DNA of 64,000 nt from Rotaria sp. Silwood1 (lineage: Eukaryota > Rotifera > Eurotatoria > Philodinida > Philodinidae), in the NCBI GenBank assembly GCA_905250075.1, contig CAJNOP010000324.1, positions 127,249 through 191,248 of the forward strand, given 5' to 3'. A model generated the notes under the pieces. The model saw nothing but the letters and a program-made list of their open reading frames with translations. It ran no database searches and was not told the origin of the DNA. The position numbers and the translations under genes are program-made. Positions 1 through 12,935 of this stretch are shown piece after piece. Position 1 is the first letter of the stretch; each line of letters opens with the position of its first letter.

Positions 1-133
1 CTTTACAATTTTAATTGCAGCTCTTTTGTTCTGTCGATATGATAAATTTTTATACCAAAAGTGAAAATTATGGAATGACAATCATATAGTACGTTTTAAA
101 TCACAGAATCGTTGAAATTCTTTTTCGATCTTT

Positions 134-771
134 CCCATGTCCTTTGAATCGGCTAAAAATTGCCGATTAATCCCGATTCATCGAAACGATAATCGTGAGG
201 TGAATCGCGATAGAATCGTCGATTATTCCCGATTATTTCAGTGATTTTTACGATAAATCGTGATATTATGCAAGATTTAACCGTCTGTTTACTGATATTT
301 TCTACTATTTCATTGGTTCTTTTGGAGACACATATTTGGATTTTTTCTTGAATTTAATTCAACTTTTTTTGTTCTTAAGATCCAAGCCGATCAGATCGTG
401 CGATCTGTCCGATCTCGAGCTGGTCCGATTCTTATCAGACCGCTTCAGTGTAGTCCTCTCCAGATCATGGATCGGGATTGGCATTTCCTTGATTAAAAAT
501 AACCAAGAAATAATTTATCAGAAAAGTATATTTCGAAAACTTATTTGTTATGCATTGAACGGCGTTGTTTATATATCCGTGTGTGTTCATAACAAAACGG
601 TGAATGAATAATTGTCATGATTTATCAATGATTTTTGAAAATCAGCTCTTCTCCCATAATCGCAATAAAATCTGATATAATCATCGATCTTTTAAAGAAA
701 TACGATAAATCACGATTTTACGCCAATTTTTTAGAAAATCGCGAAAATCGCGGTGATTCTCACGACATGGG
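134..771. mobile_element. TIR element 1 (CCCATG ends, CGAT-rich interior)
   Basis: The left end CCCATGTCCTTTGAATC (134-150) matches the reverse complement of the right end (755-771) at 14 of 17 positions. Both halves are filled with imperfect short repeats of AATCG/CGATT type (for example 160-260 and 690-760), which are CpG-rich against an AT-rich background. A patch at 380-470 carries further GATC/CCGATC repeats. No transposase is visible; a 91-codon open frame inside (336-611) resembles nothing I know. No clear target-site duplication is seen. It is most likely a non-autonomous DNA element. Its left end resembles that of the longer element at 22186-23861. Confidence 0.5.
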
Positions 772-903
772 TTGAATGATGTCGTACTAAACTGGCTCAT
801 ACACATCAATAACATAGATTTTGCTGTTCTGTTAGTGTACTATAGGAAAAAGAAAAAAAAGACAAACGAACACATGTGTACATGAATACTGTTTCTTACA
901 AAT

Positions 904-2659
904 GTGTCGATGTTGATACTCTATTACGCATTGACGATGTTTGTCGTATTAACATTTGTTTTTCTCTGTCTACTCATATTATATGTAAAACATAAATATT
1001 TTACTTCTCGTCGTTCAATTTCAAGCTTACCAACACATTTTTTATTTGGAAATTTACTTCAATCCGGGCTATTACGTGGAGCTTCTTTTCCAGAAGTTTA
1101 TACATTGTTCAAAAATAAACTTGGTGATATATATGAAATTAAAGTTGGATTTTTACATGGAATAATCGTCAATGATATCGATGATGTGGAACATATTTTT
1201 ACTCATCGACATATTTATGATCAAAGTGATTGGCTAGTGGATATCTTAGCTGTTTTTGCACCAGATAGTCTCATTACTTCGAAAGGTCAGATTTATTTCT
1301 TTGATTAATTTAAAGACTTTAATATTTGTCATGAATTGAAGGTGCTAAATTCAAGCGGCATGCTTCAATCACAATGCCCTTATTTCGTCATGGAAAAATT
1401 CTTTCAAATTTCGATTTGATTATTAATTGTACGGATGACCTTTTGAATAATTGGTATTCAAGTTCTTTAGATCATATTCATCGTGATATTTTACGACAAT
1501 GTCAAAATCTTCTACTAGAAATTTTTGGATTCATTGGTTTTGACTATGATTTCGATACACTTCGTGGAACAAACAATAATGAACTTACACAAGCATTAAG
1601 AAGCTATGTCGGTGCGCTGGAATTAGGATTCTATTTACCAAATTTTTTCTTTAATGCCTATTTGAAATTAAATCCGAAATGTCGACGAGCTCGAACAATA
1701 ATCAAACGATATTTATATCGAATGATGGAACAAGAATTAACTGAAACTTCAGAATCGAGAGCTCAACGAAAGAAAACATCATTAATTGCTTCATTAGTTG
1801 CTTCATTACAAACAGATGAACAAGCAGAAGAAAGAAAAAGTGAAGACAAGAGAAAAGGTAATTGCAATTGTATCTACTATTTCGAACGTACATCCAGCAG
1901 TTAAACTGATAAGAAAGAAAACAAAAATTTTATTAAATTTAATGCGTCAAAAAGTATCATAGAGACTTCTCGGAATTTTGATATTAGAGTTAACGAGTTT
2001 TAGTATTTGTGTTTTTATTGTCAGGTCTAATACAACGTGAAATATTAGGAGAAATGCTTATGTTTCTTATCGCTGGTTTTGAAACAACATCCACTGCCTT
2101 GGCATGGGCGATTCATCTTCTTAGTAAACATCCGAAAGTACAACAGAAGATTAAGGCAGAACTGATAAATGAAAAAGTTGATCATGATTTAATATTAGAT
2201 CGTCTTGATTCACTTGTCTATTTGGATTGTGTTATCAAAGAAATCTTACGTTTCTGTCCACCTGTCGCTTCAGCAGCTCGAACATTAACTATGGACGATC
2301 GTTTACCAAAGAGTGGTATTCAATTGTACAAAGGTGATCACATAATTATTCCGACATGCATCCTTTCAAGAGATTCACGACATTGGTCGATCGATCCAGA
2401 ACTATTCTATCCAGAAAGATTTCTAGGTGCAGACAAGAATCATAATCCTTATGCTTTTCTTTCATTTGGTAGTGGTCACCGTCAATGTATTGGACAAGAT
2501 TTGGCACGATTCGAACTTAAAGTTATTGTAGCTAGACTAATGCAACGTGTTACATTTAGCGATGGTGGTCCTGAAGTGAATGCTGGCGGACATTTACAAG
2601 GATTGACTGTTATGCCGAAATATATTGGCGTTAAAATAAAGTTTTCTTCAAAAATTTAA
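904..2659 (+). CDS. Cytochrome P450 monooxygenase, 3 exons
   Basis: Predicted 510-residue microsomal P450, a haem-thiolate monooxygenase anchored in the ER membrane. Exons are 904-1285, 1342-1857 and 2025-2659; GT-AG introns of 56 and 167 bp keep frame (both phase 1). Residues 3-28 form a hydrophobic N-terminal anchor. The I-helix oxygen-binding motif AGFETT is at about 316-321, the K-helix ExxR (EILR) at 372-375, a PERF motif at about 429-432, and the haem loop FGSGHRQCIG with the cysteine ligand at about residue 454. Length and motif order are normal for the family, so it looks functional. The subfamily is not clear from motifs alone, so substrate cannot be stated. A poly(A) signal AATAAA overlaps the stop (about 2659). 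The start is the first ATG before the anchor. No neighbouring gene suggests a pathway. Confidence 0.9.
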
Positions 2660-2734
2660 ATAAAATCTCACTTTTAATCGAACGTTGAAATGTAATGAGT
2701 TAAACAAGACGAAAAAAATTAACTCATCTCGTCG

Positions 2735-2794
2735 AGGGTGTGAGCTGGAATGTGTGTAGATTTGAGTTTTATATTCATCCACATTCACTTTTTT
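2735..2794. repeat. Degenerate telomere-like palindrome A
   Basis: The left half begins AGGGTGTGAG and the right half is CATCCACATTCACTTTTT, a decayed version of the G-rich/C-rich inverted pair seen in purer form elsewhere in the window. It lies just downstream of the P450 gene. Taken alone it would be weak; it is listed because spacing and polarity match the family. Confidence 0.35.
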
Positions 2795-5700
2795 AAATAG
2801 TGAACAAGGAAGGAAGTTATGGTACCATGCAACTTTTATTTAATCTAATTTTAAAGTGTTAGGCATTTTGATGAGTACATTTCCATCAATGACTGTTAAA
2901 AGAAACTATCAATTTTATTTCAAAAAAGTCTGATCTTGCAACTTAAATGTAAATATATCTCAGTCAGTTAAAACTATGACAGCAAAAGTTTTTCTACGCT
3001 TTCTAATGGTGCCGAGTTCTTTTGTATATCAAAATATGAGCTTGACAGCTTTTAAACTGCTAGTGAATGTTCCTATATTAGTATATACACTATCTAAACA
3101 AAATTTATAACTAACGAACCATTATTAGAAACGGTATAAATAATTTGAACACAGTGAACAAAACTGAAACTGTTTCAAAGATCAAATAGTAGAAGGACAA
3201 AAACATAGAAATAACATTATAAGAACAATTACAGAATAAAGTGTGCGCATCTGTGCAGGTATGGATATGGCTGAAGAGTTTGCTCATACCGACACCCTAT
3301 AGAATATATTAAAGAGCTTCATTATATATTAGGAATCGAATCCATGGCATCTGAAATCCAACTGATTTCTTCTCTGACGAACAGAATATATACAGATGAT
3401 TCATCATTTGCTTGGAATAAAATTTTTCAACCTTGGTTTGAAACAAAGATAGAAAGTGTAATATAACATAAGTAGGTATGTATCTGATTGAGTAGCAATG
3501 AAATTATATTAAGTAATGCTGGTCAAGTTAAGATGATGTTGGAAATTAAGCAGCTGGGGAGTTAGACATAAACGAATGAAATGATTAATTGTCTATAAAA
3601 AAAAAAAGTCAAGTATCTATGAGAATTTATTACGTAGTGTTTGAGATTGAATAGTTAGAAAGCAAAGTATATACAATTGAAATAAATCGCGATATATAGA
3701 AAAAAAACAGCTATGAATAAGTTTAAAGCAAATCTCTTTTGAAAATGAAAAAGTATAACTAATAATAAATAAAAGAAAAATTCATTTATATTTACATGTT
3801 ATTTGTCTGACTTTAATTTATGATGAATTATCTCATCGAGCTATGAAACGCAACAAGATTGAATTCAAATAAATAATTCTCAATATCAAATTAAATTTAA
3901 AAATGTTATTATGTCAAATATCTAGTATTTCAGATTAAGTAAGAACTGGATGGTATAATGTCAACAACAATGAGCAGCTCAGCTATGCAAGGAAATATTC
4001 AAGAGAATGTTTTTGCAGTTTCAAGTCAAATCATACAATTTGGAGTTACTCTATGACAATAATAGAATATGGCGATTCCAACAAGAGTCACGATATAATA
4101 GAATATTTATGTAGCCTGATGCCCAAATTTAATTTGTGTTCTAGATCTAAGCCATATCATAACCATAGCCTTCAAATCCAAATTCTCTTCATGATTTGTT
4201 GCCTTTCTAGTGAAAATCAAAGCATTGAAACGTTCGATGGTTCAGAAAGAGATTTTTGTTCCCCTTGATTACACCAATACTTGTCTTTTGATAAGATGAT
4301 GTCAATTCTCTTACACATTACTCTTACTTTAGTCATCCCATTAATATTTCACTTTTATCTTCGCTTCAATGATATATCTATTCAGATATCTTCTTGATTT
4401 TCCATTAGGTCTCCTTTCTCTCTATCATCGTATATAATATATAAGGGTAACCAGAAAAGAAGCTTGATTCATGGTTTTCGATTGTAAAGAGATAAACATA
4501 GGTATGATTTCTATCTGTACTGCATATCTTCGATCGAGAATCGTCACAGTAATGTAGACAAAAAAAATTAAATACTACTTCTGTAAAATTCAGTTGCATT
4601 TATGATCAAGTTTTTATCGACATGGGACCGAAAAACGTTTTGCATTAAAATTTTGTTGATTTCTGAGGCAAAACCTTTTATTCTATGATGATTGTACGGT
4701 TATGAAGAATGATTGGCAAGGTTTTTCTACTGCTTTGAGCTTGTAACTTAGGATCGAGACTATTTTTTTTCACTTGTATTTTTATACACCAGATTTGTTT
4801 TGAGAGATGGATATAGTTATATTCAGATAGATACTTTAATTAAGACATTTTTTTATCTCAGAAGTACCATCTTCAGAAGGTACAATTCAAGTGTCAAAAA
4901 AGATAATTCGATGGAAAGAGTTTTTCAAATGTCAATATAATTAAAGTAGACATCAGATTGAAATGGATTAAAAATCTATTATAATCATCTCATAAAAAAT
5001 TAGAACCGAAATGATAAAAATTGCACGGAGACTGGTTGATTTATTGTAAACACAAATTAACTCAAATCTTATGATTATAATCTATTTTAAACTGGTTTAT
5101 TCTGGATGAAATTCTTTAAGTTATTTCTGAACGAACTTAAGCACAATTTTTATAGAAAAAAATTTCTTTTTCTCCTGATTGTTTTTTATTGGTCTCTCAA
5201 GACCAATCTTTGAGATTTTACGTGAATTTCTTTCATCAGTTTGTAGTACTCGACGAGAACTTTAAACCTATATGAGTTCGACTTTCATACATTGTATATT
5301 TTGGAAGATCACACACTCCTATAATCATGATCTTGTAGAAGGTTTGCTGAACAATAGAAACTATGAAGAGAGCTAAGATTTTTAACAAAGTGCTGCATCA
5401 GATTTCTTCATAGACGAAACTGAAACATTCCAACGTAATCTATTCATGAAATTTCGAAATACAAAATAGAAAACAAATGACTATTTTACGTATAGATCAA
5501 CTTGTGAAATATTTTTCCATTTAAGCTCATTTTTTAAAGTTTAATACAGAATTATGATATCTAGTCACAATAGAAAATCCAAGTTCAATGCGTATATCAT
5601 CGATGCGTAATAGATGTCATAAAAGTCATTAAAAAGTATATGATGATGATGCATTCAAAAAAATTTAACAAAATAATATTATTCTAAACGGTTTGCGTCG

Positions 5701-7619
5701 AAATTCTGACAATCTGTTCCTCACCAATATATCTTAAACCTGATGACCTTGATTGTACAAGTTCGGTCGTAGTTTATACAGATTGACTCCTAAAATTTTT
5801 GTTTTTCTTCATCGAAATAATATTAAATAAAATTGCTTGTCTAAATAAACTAAAACAAAGAAAATAATAAAAAAATTATTGAATTAGAAAAGAATAGAAA
5901 AATAAAAATAACTTTGTTCAAAAAAATATCAATCAATTAACAAACATAAATATGGATCAGTGTTCATAGACCTATTGAAATAATTATCTAAGTATAAGTA
6001 TGGTGCATTCAGTTGTTCAAAATTCCGATATAATTGAATTCGAAATTTGATTACTTTAAAATTAATGGTCATATTAATAATAATCATTATCATGATAATA
6101 TTGATAATTTATCCAAGAAGAAAAATGGAATTTCTTTTAGTTTTGTCATGTTTTCTTATGGATCTTATTTTTTATATTTAGGTTTGTCGAAGGAGATGAA
6201 CAAACATTTTTTGATGATTCGACGATCCTGTTTGATCATATTATCATCAATGACTAACATCTACTTATGCAGAATTGCAATAAAAGTTCATAATCATCAA
6301 GTACTTATTCAGAACACACAGACTAATAAATCTATGCTATAACAAACAGGTAAGATAATCCTAAACATTATTTATATGAACATATTTGAAAACATAACGA
6401 ATGCGATTAAACTATTGTTTGTTTTGTCACAAGTTGTTTATTATTTTCATATTCAAGAGAAATCAACTGGTCAATATTTAACTTATGTTAGATGCAAAAT
6501 AAAAAACAGTTAATGAAAAGCATATTGAGAATAAAGAACTATGCAAATAAAGACGATCATCAAGATTTTTATTAACTAATTCTTAATCGAATTCTGTAGT
6601 AAATATTCAATTAATAGTGACAACAAGCTGAAAATGAATTTAATCAATATTTTATTATTTCGTTTCGAATTCTGATAGTAATATCATAGTTACTTCTTTC
6701 GGATAGAAAGAATGAAAAATTTGAAAAAAAAAGAGATAGAACTCTGCTGCTTAAGCGGATTGATTTTGTTGATAAAATGCTTCCATGTGCGTTTAAGTTC
6801 TCTTTTTTTCGATCAATATTCATTTTTATTGTTCTTCTCCTTTTTTGCACTCTTTTTCTCTTTTTTTTCGTTTCTATGTAATTCAAAACATTACATCATA
6901 GCTTCGTGTCATACTGATGATATTGTGTTTACATCGTCTAGATTTTACTGTATTTCGACATTATCTATACATATCCTATGTAAGCGCTTGCAAGAGTAAT
7001 AATAAATAGCAAAGTTTTTAAAAAAGGTTTGATCAGTTTAAAAGCATTCTCGAATTTCTCTCGAACACCAGCATTGTGCTCCATTTGTCTTTATTGCACA
7101 ACACTTTGCTATGTAATTCAAAGGTAGAAAAAGAGAAAGAGAATAGCAATCTAGTCTTGAAGGTCGTTGGTATTCTCCAAACAGTCAGTCATCGTTACTT
7201 CCGAAACACATTCGTAAAAAAATATTTAGCATCAAAATCTACTGAAGAGTCATTATATACCTCATTGTGATGTACAAATCATGTTTCAATCATCTTTCTG
7301 TGAAACTACTGCACGAAATATTCGATTATCTTCAAAGTCATAAAATCGTTCTGGGATTTTCCAATATAAACTCTTATTTTGATGGTATACTATATAAATA
7401 TCCATACTATCGACTTGACAAAAATTCTCCGAACTCATTTTAATTTTGTCGATCATTATATTTCCAAGCCATCTCTCTTACGCTCTCCGATAACTATAAA
7501 GCATAGTATCAAAGTAAACATTATCTTTTTAATATTCAACTATCAGAATTCATACACATCAGATCACTAACATTGATTAAACCTAATTATTACTCATTGA
7601 TGTCCGTCTTATTCCATTT
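2795..7619. other. Long AT-rich spacer without recognised genes
   Basis: About 4.8 kb downstream of the P450 gene. Only short open frames occur (for example 4053-4268, 6034-6342, 6712-6999); they lack recognisable motifs, have biased low-complexity composition, and read like AT-rich non-coding DNA. I see no RNA gene or clear repeat. Confidence 0.6.
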
Positions 7620-8880
7620 ACCTAAGCTTAAGAATCTGCGTTCGTTCTCATGCGATACTGATCTTGCTATTCAGTCTTATTGCAGACAAGTTTTATGGTA
7701 GTTGAATCGAATATGTCTTGCAGTGGTGAATGGCTGCTATAATTTCAACTATTTCCACATCTTACTTACTTGAATCTCAAACAATGTACATTAAGTGAAC
7801 TAGAAAGTATCTGCTTGGGTGTACCTCAGCTTCGATCACTAGAATTTTGCATTGTACAAAGCCAATTACCAGAATAATTTTTATTAACATTGCCTCGTGT
7901 GTTTCAATTTGTACTTCATGTGAATGGTAAGTATTAGAAGAAAACTGATTCTCATCTCCTATAAAATTCGACATTATTATGCTCATCTTTTTCAAATGCT
8001 AAATAATCTTTAGAACCTAGAAAATATGGTTCTCCTTAAATAACATCTGTTCAAATAGAGAATCAAGTTAAAATACTTCCCGATTGATTGTTGATATCAA
8101 CAATACGAAATTCTAATAAAAAAGTATATCATAAACACAACGTAATATATGTCAATAGTCAGTTTTAAAGTTGATACCTTAACATTTGAAAATTGTATAT
8201 TTCAATGATTTGATTTTCAAACAAACTAGTGTTTTGAATTCTATATTAATGAAGGTAGTATGTAACTCGACAGAATATAATAATTCGGTTTCAGAAATGA
8301 AGTCTACATTTATATCATCTTGTTATGATTTCTGTCCTTAATATCAACGAGAGTTTTATCAATAATTTTCGCATTTCATTACAGGGTTTCAAACAACAAT
8401 GACGAGCTTCGCACATTTGATTAGAAATTTGCCTTGTTTGAAACATTTGGAGTTACGTGCTCAAGGTCAAACTGATTTAATCGATGGATATTAGTGGCAG
8501 CGATTGATTAGCAAATTGACTACATTCAACTTTTTCTTTGAAATAGAAGTTAAATTGACTGAAATCGTTCTGAATTTATTCCGCAATTCATTTTGGCTTA
8601 AAGAGAAACGATGGTTTGTGGCTGTCAAAGACAAATACTTGTTTCGGTGCCTAGGTTTGCTGATACAGTAATGAATATTTATGGGTGTGGCTGTGGCTGC
8701 GGATTGTATTCTCGTACACCCACACCCACATCTCACCATTACATGAATCTTTTGATCGAAATGCATTGTTAAAGGAAGAAATTGCTACAATAAAAGCATA
8801 TACATTTGCATGGGAAGTTAATCCATCACTAAATGCAGCTCCTCATAGTAAAAAATTCGAGAAGATAAAACCCTGATTCC
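7620..8880 (+). pseudogene. Decayed F-box/LRR-like gene copy (relic 1)
   Basis: Fragments of the family represented intact at 56930-58753. A leucine-rich segment at about 7754-7870 reads HLTYLNLKQCTLSELESICL and continues VPQLRSLEF, then meets a TAA. After a possible intron ending in AG near 8385, a second segment (8388-8670) reads through LPCLKHLELRAQGQTDLIDG and FRNSFWLKEKRWFVAVKDKY; the last motif is equivalent to RSPFWLDKRWFIAY in the intact gene. A TAG interrupts it just after DLIDGY. Directly after this segment the frame is broken by telomere-like palindrome B (8683-8730). A little more similar-looking coding sequence follows to about 8876. The gene is clearly dead. Confidence 0.7.
8683..8730. 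repeat. Telomere-like palindrome B inside an F-box relic
   Basis: A left G-rich tract GGGTGTGGCTGTGGCTGCGG faces a right C-rich tract ACACCCACACCCACA across about 14 bp. It interrupts relic 1 just after its conserved FWLKEKRWFV segment. Immediate flanks read GTAATG on the left and CATTAC on the right, which may be part of the inverted repeat or chance. Confidence 0.65.
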
Positions 8881-10910
8881 ATTATTTGAAACTTTTCGAT
8901 ATGGCTGTCAACAAATTGCCCTCGAAGTCGGCAATGTATTGTCACTCAATAAAGCTAAAATTTATCTTAGTTTTATAAAAATAAGTCAAATCTCTCAGAA
9001 GTTCCTCGGAATAAAAAGAATTCTGATAACGTTGGGGGACATAACTAAGTACTTTCTATTTTGCTTCACTTTTATTTTCTTAATAGTAGGCCGTCTCATC
9101 ACTATCATGGAGAAATGATACATGCATATATTTTGCTATTTATTTTGCTGGTGAGCAGTCAACTTGTAATTTTTTTTTGTGATTAAATCGTTCTCAGCAA
9201 GAGACATGTCCGCTCTTTCAATGATTTCTGATAAATGAGAATCTATTTTATTCCCGCTCACACAATTCAAGATTCTTAACAACTAGATAAATTTGGAACA
9301 CGAAGATTTGCATGAAACCGCTCTCGACGAAATCGAAACAGTTTCAGATAGTAAGTTAATTGCTTCGAAATTGGACATTTTTTTCTAATAAAGAGCTGAA
9401 AACAAGTTAAGAATAGCATCTGAATCATGAACTACAGTAATTGTAGAACAACTTAAAACAATACTTGAAGCAATCAATTTACAAAGAAACCAAAGTTTAT
9501 CGAAATATTTCTAATATTAGGAATTCTTATAGCAATATCAGAAACATAAAGAACAACAATATGAAAACCAAAAAGTATATTGAAATCCAAAGTCGAATCA
9601 ATATCGACGTTGGTGATAAAAGTTGAAAAGTCATTGTATAATCTTGATCTGATACCTGACAATTTTTGGTCGATACATTGGTCTTACGTGATTTACACAG
9701 GAAATCAACATTTGTTCAGACATTCAAGAATTACAAATAGGATTTTCTTCACTACTTTTAGATTAAGAAACCGTTCTAGTAATTGTTTTTCTCATTTCAT
9801 CAGTTCGTTGCAATAGAATTTATGTTCGTTATCAATTTTTAAGAATTTTTCACTTTTATAAATGACTTCAAACTTCTTGAATTTGTGATGAATCCGTGTT
9901 AGCTGCTGCGTAATATCTCTAATTGACACCAAAGATAACACAACTCAATGCTCGGGCAAAGTTACATGATGAGACCGCTACAATTAACAAGTGATGCAAA
10001 AGTTCCTGCACAAATGTCTCTTCATTTTTCATCAACTATAACATACTTCAGGAGAATTAAAAAATAGCTGTTTAGAATCTGCATTCAAAAACACTTACTA
10101 TCATGTATTGTCTTGGAGTAACGAACATATCTTTGAACGACATTGAAATTTAGTCTATAAAAGAAAAATGCCTCCGTATGATTTTATTTTTTCCTGTTCG
10201 TTCGATCGAATTTTCTTGATTCTGTTTTCATTAAGTTGTCCGTTCAATTATGTACAAAGTGCGCCGAAAATATTATGAAATTGTGTAAGATAGTGTTCGA
10301 AAAATTTAAATGCGCACAGCTCTTGTTATTATTTCAGATCAATATTTGTTTTGTACTGTTTCATGTTTTCCTTCATCGTTACTACATCTTGGGAGTGTGA
10401 AGGTTGCAATACACTGGTATCGGTAGTATTCTGGACCACTTATAATTGCCATTTGATTTTTTCGAATGAAATGTTGCCACTCAAATCTCTGAAAAATTTC
10501 ACTATACACCAGTGTTCTAATCTTTTCTACTCAATTTGTAGAGAATTAGATGGCGAATATAATGAAAAAAAGGATCAACAACATCCAATGAAGTGAATAG
10601 AAGAAAATCAAAAAAAATACTATAAGATGAGTTTTTTTTGGCGAATTCATTTTGAATAGTTTTTACAAGAAACTTTTTCAGTGTAGATTGAAGCCTATGT
10701 TGATTACATTTTTAGTTTATTTCACACAATGCATGAAGAATAATGAGATCATACATGTTTGTTATCGAGAATAGAACAAGCATCGTTTGGTAATTTGATG
10801 AACCACAATATTACACTAAACTTGATCTGGTGAAATTATTTGTATCACTGTTTTCATCGAAGCATATACAGATTAATTGACTAAAATGTAACGATTTCTA
10901 TGATTAGGAA
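8881..10910. other. Spacer, no supported gene
   Basis: AT-rich sequence with open frames under 90 codons (for example 9580-9816, 10351-10596) that show no family motif. The first few hundred bases may hold further decayed remnants of the preceding F-box copy, but I cannot align them convincingly. Confidence 0.5.
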
Positions 10911-11093
10911 TGCACCAGTTCTAGTTAACTGGGTATTGAATTGGATTGGAAACTAGTTAGATCAGATAATTAGTTAAATTAGTATTTAATTTAAGTATCA
11001 ACACTACTAACTGCTAACAACTTGCCAGTTAGAACTAGCATTCAATTATCGGAATCAATTTAAAGGGGTACTCATTTAATTGAAACTGGCACA
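10911..11093. mobile_element. Small TIR element (CCAGTT ends)
   Basis: The first 25 bases (starting TGCACCAGTT) and the reverse complement of the last 25 (starting TGTGCCAGTT) agree at 18 of 25 positions. The interior carries repeated CAGTT/AACTAG-type words, for example GCCAGTTAGAACTAGC near 11022. At about 183 bp with no coding capacity it fits a MITE-like element. No target duplication is obvious. Confidence 0.4.
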
Positions 11094-12400
11094 TATCTAT
11101 CGATAAGCTGTACATTTCATAATCAAAGTATTATAATAAAAAAAATGAAGATGCAATTTTATTTTAGATGTTTTTTCGACATCATATATTGTTATTTGTC
11201 TGTGTAAGCTCTATATTGATTATTCTATCCTTATGAAAAACGAAATTTGAAATAGATAAAATGATGAAGCATAGACGAACATCTTCTAAGAAAGCTTCTT
11301 GTCAATAAGATCCAATAGAAAAAAAAATGGTATTATCAATTACAACATTGGTTTATCTCTATGTTCATCGAATACTATCAATTTTGAGATCTTTTGATGC
11401 AAGACTATAAACAATGTGTAAGACGAACTGAATGCCTGCATATTTTTGAGAATTTTCTAGGGAAATTCTTTAACCATGTTCAGAAAATCACTGAAAACAG
11501 AAGTAAACGTCACTTTCAGCTTAATAACTTATTTTTATTAGAGACTATAAATGTGATTTATTTATTGAAATCTCAATTTGTGCAATTTCACTATTCATTT
11601 CAGTAAAGTCATACTCATTATACAACAAATACAGTTATTTGAAACTTGGATAGAGCATATGAGAAATACTTAATTCGTTAAACAGCTCTGTGCCAAGTTT
11701 ATGGAGTCTGCTTAAATCAAATTTGAATCAAGTTTCTATCCAAATTCCAGATTCGATGAAAGATCTGGTTAGAAAAATCGAAAATATCTACCCATCACTT
11801 TTTGAGACTTTGGGGTCCCATGTTCGATAGTACAATGTAAGTGTTTTATTGAGTAATGGCTACTAGTTTTTGTTCTCTTCCATCAAGTGTTTTCAAAACT
11901 CATTGTGATTGTAGATGGTAGAGAAAAATGAAAATGTCATCGGTTAACATGGATTTCTTGTTGCTGATAATATTGTGAAGGAGCTTTTACAGTTGGCCAT
12001 TGAATATGCAGGATTGTTTTATATTTTATGAATGTTTTCCACAGTGTTGGAATAATTAATAGAAATAATATATGGACGAACAATTGGATGTAAAGGTGAA
12101 GCAACATTCGAGAAATATATTGTTTTTGCTTTTATCTATTGAGTGACATTGAATACCAAATACAATAATAATACGAATCATGGATGTTGCTCTATCAATT
12201 ACTTTCGATTTTCATGGAAGATTCGGGGGAAGTGTACAACTCCCAAAACAATGTTCGATAAATTGTAAAACGAAAGTAACAATTGAAATATTATTCATCG
12301 AGGAATATTTCATGTTAGTACGAACAATAAACATCGGTTTCAATTTTTGATATTCAATTGAATACATTGGATAATCTTTAATCGGTCTGCAAGAAATGCC
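11094..12400. other. Spacer, no supported gene
   Basis: AT-rich, with only short open frames of unremarkable composition (11394-11606 and 12212-12412). Nothing recognisable on either strand. Confidence 0.5.
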
Positions 12401-12403
12401 GTA

Positions 12404-12536
12404 GCTTCTCAAAGGAGATACTTTTTAATTAGAGATTTCGCTATTTAAAGAAAGCTTTGGCTATTTAAAATTCTCAAAAGAGATACTTTTTAATGAAATA
12501 TCGCTATTTAAAGAAAACTTTGGCTATTTAAAAGCT
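12404..12536. repeat. Two-copy direct repeat carrying inverted GCTATTTAA monomers
   Basis: Two tandem copies of about 65-70 bp (about 12404-12472 and 12473-12536). Each contains CTCAAA(A/G)GAGATACTTTTTAA, then CGCTATTTAAAGAAA and TTTGGCTATTTAAA. The GCTATTTAA word is the reverse complement of the TTAAATAGC core of the array at 12936-13585, so this block lies in opposite orientation to that array. Confidence 0.65.
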
Positions 12537-12639
12537 TTGATACTGGTTTTTTCATAGTTAGCTAGCAATTCAAACAAAACAACAGTGACACTCAATTATT
12601 TAAATAGCTGTGTGGCTCATTGTTTTACGTTCTGGTTTT

Positions 12640-12785
12640 TTTGAATTCATCCTCACATCAACTAAGCAACCCCCTGCTCGTGGTTTATTTTGTTTTTTTC
12701 GAAATAAAAGATATTAGATGATAAAAAGATGAAATAAGGAAAAACGAATTCATCCTCATATCAACTAAACACACCCTGTTCTGAA
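12640..12785. repeat. Spaced direct repeat GAATTCATCCTCA...
   Basis: GAATTCATCCTCACATCAAC near 12643 recurs as GAATTCATCCTCATATCAAC near 12747, each followed by TAA and a C-rich stretch with CCCTG. It lies between the inverted monomers and the main array and may belong to the same composite repeat. Confidence 0.5.
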
Positions 12786-12935
12786 GAATCAGCAAGGTAG
12801 GATGAATATTTGAGCAAAATATCTACTAGTGATGATAACGTAGTATTCTTTTTGATGCTTATAAGAATAAACATATAATTGTCAGCATTTTTTTATTGTT
12901 GGAAATCGCAGACTCTGATTTAGGTTTTTTTCTTT

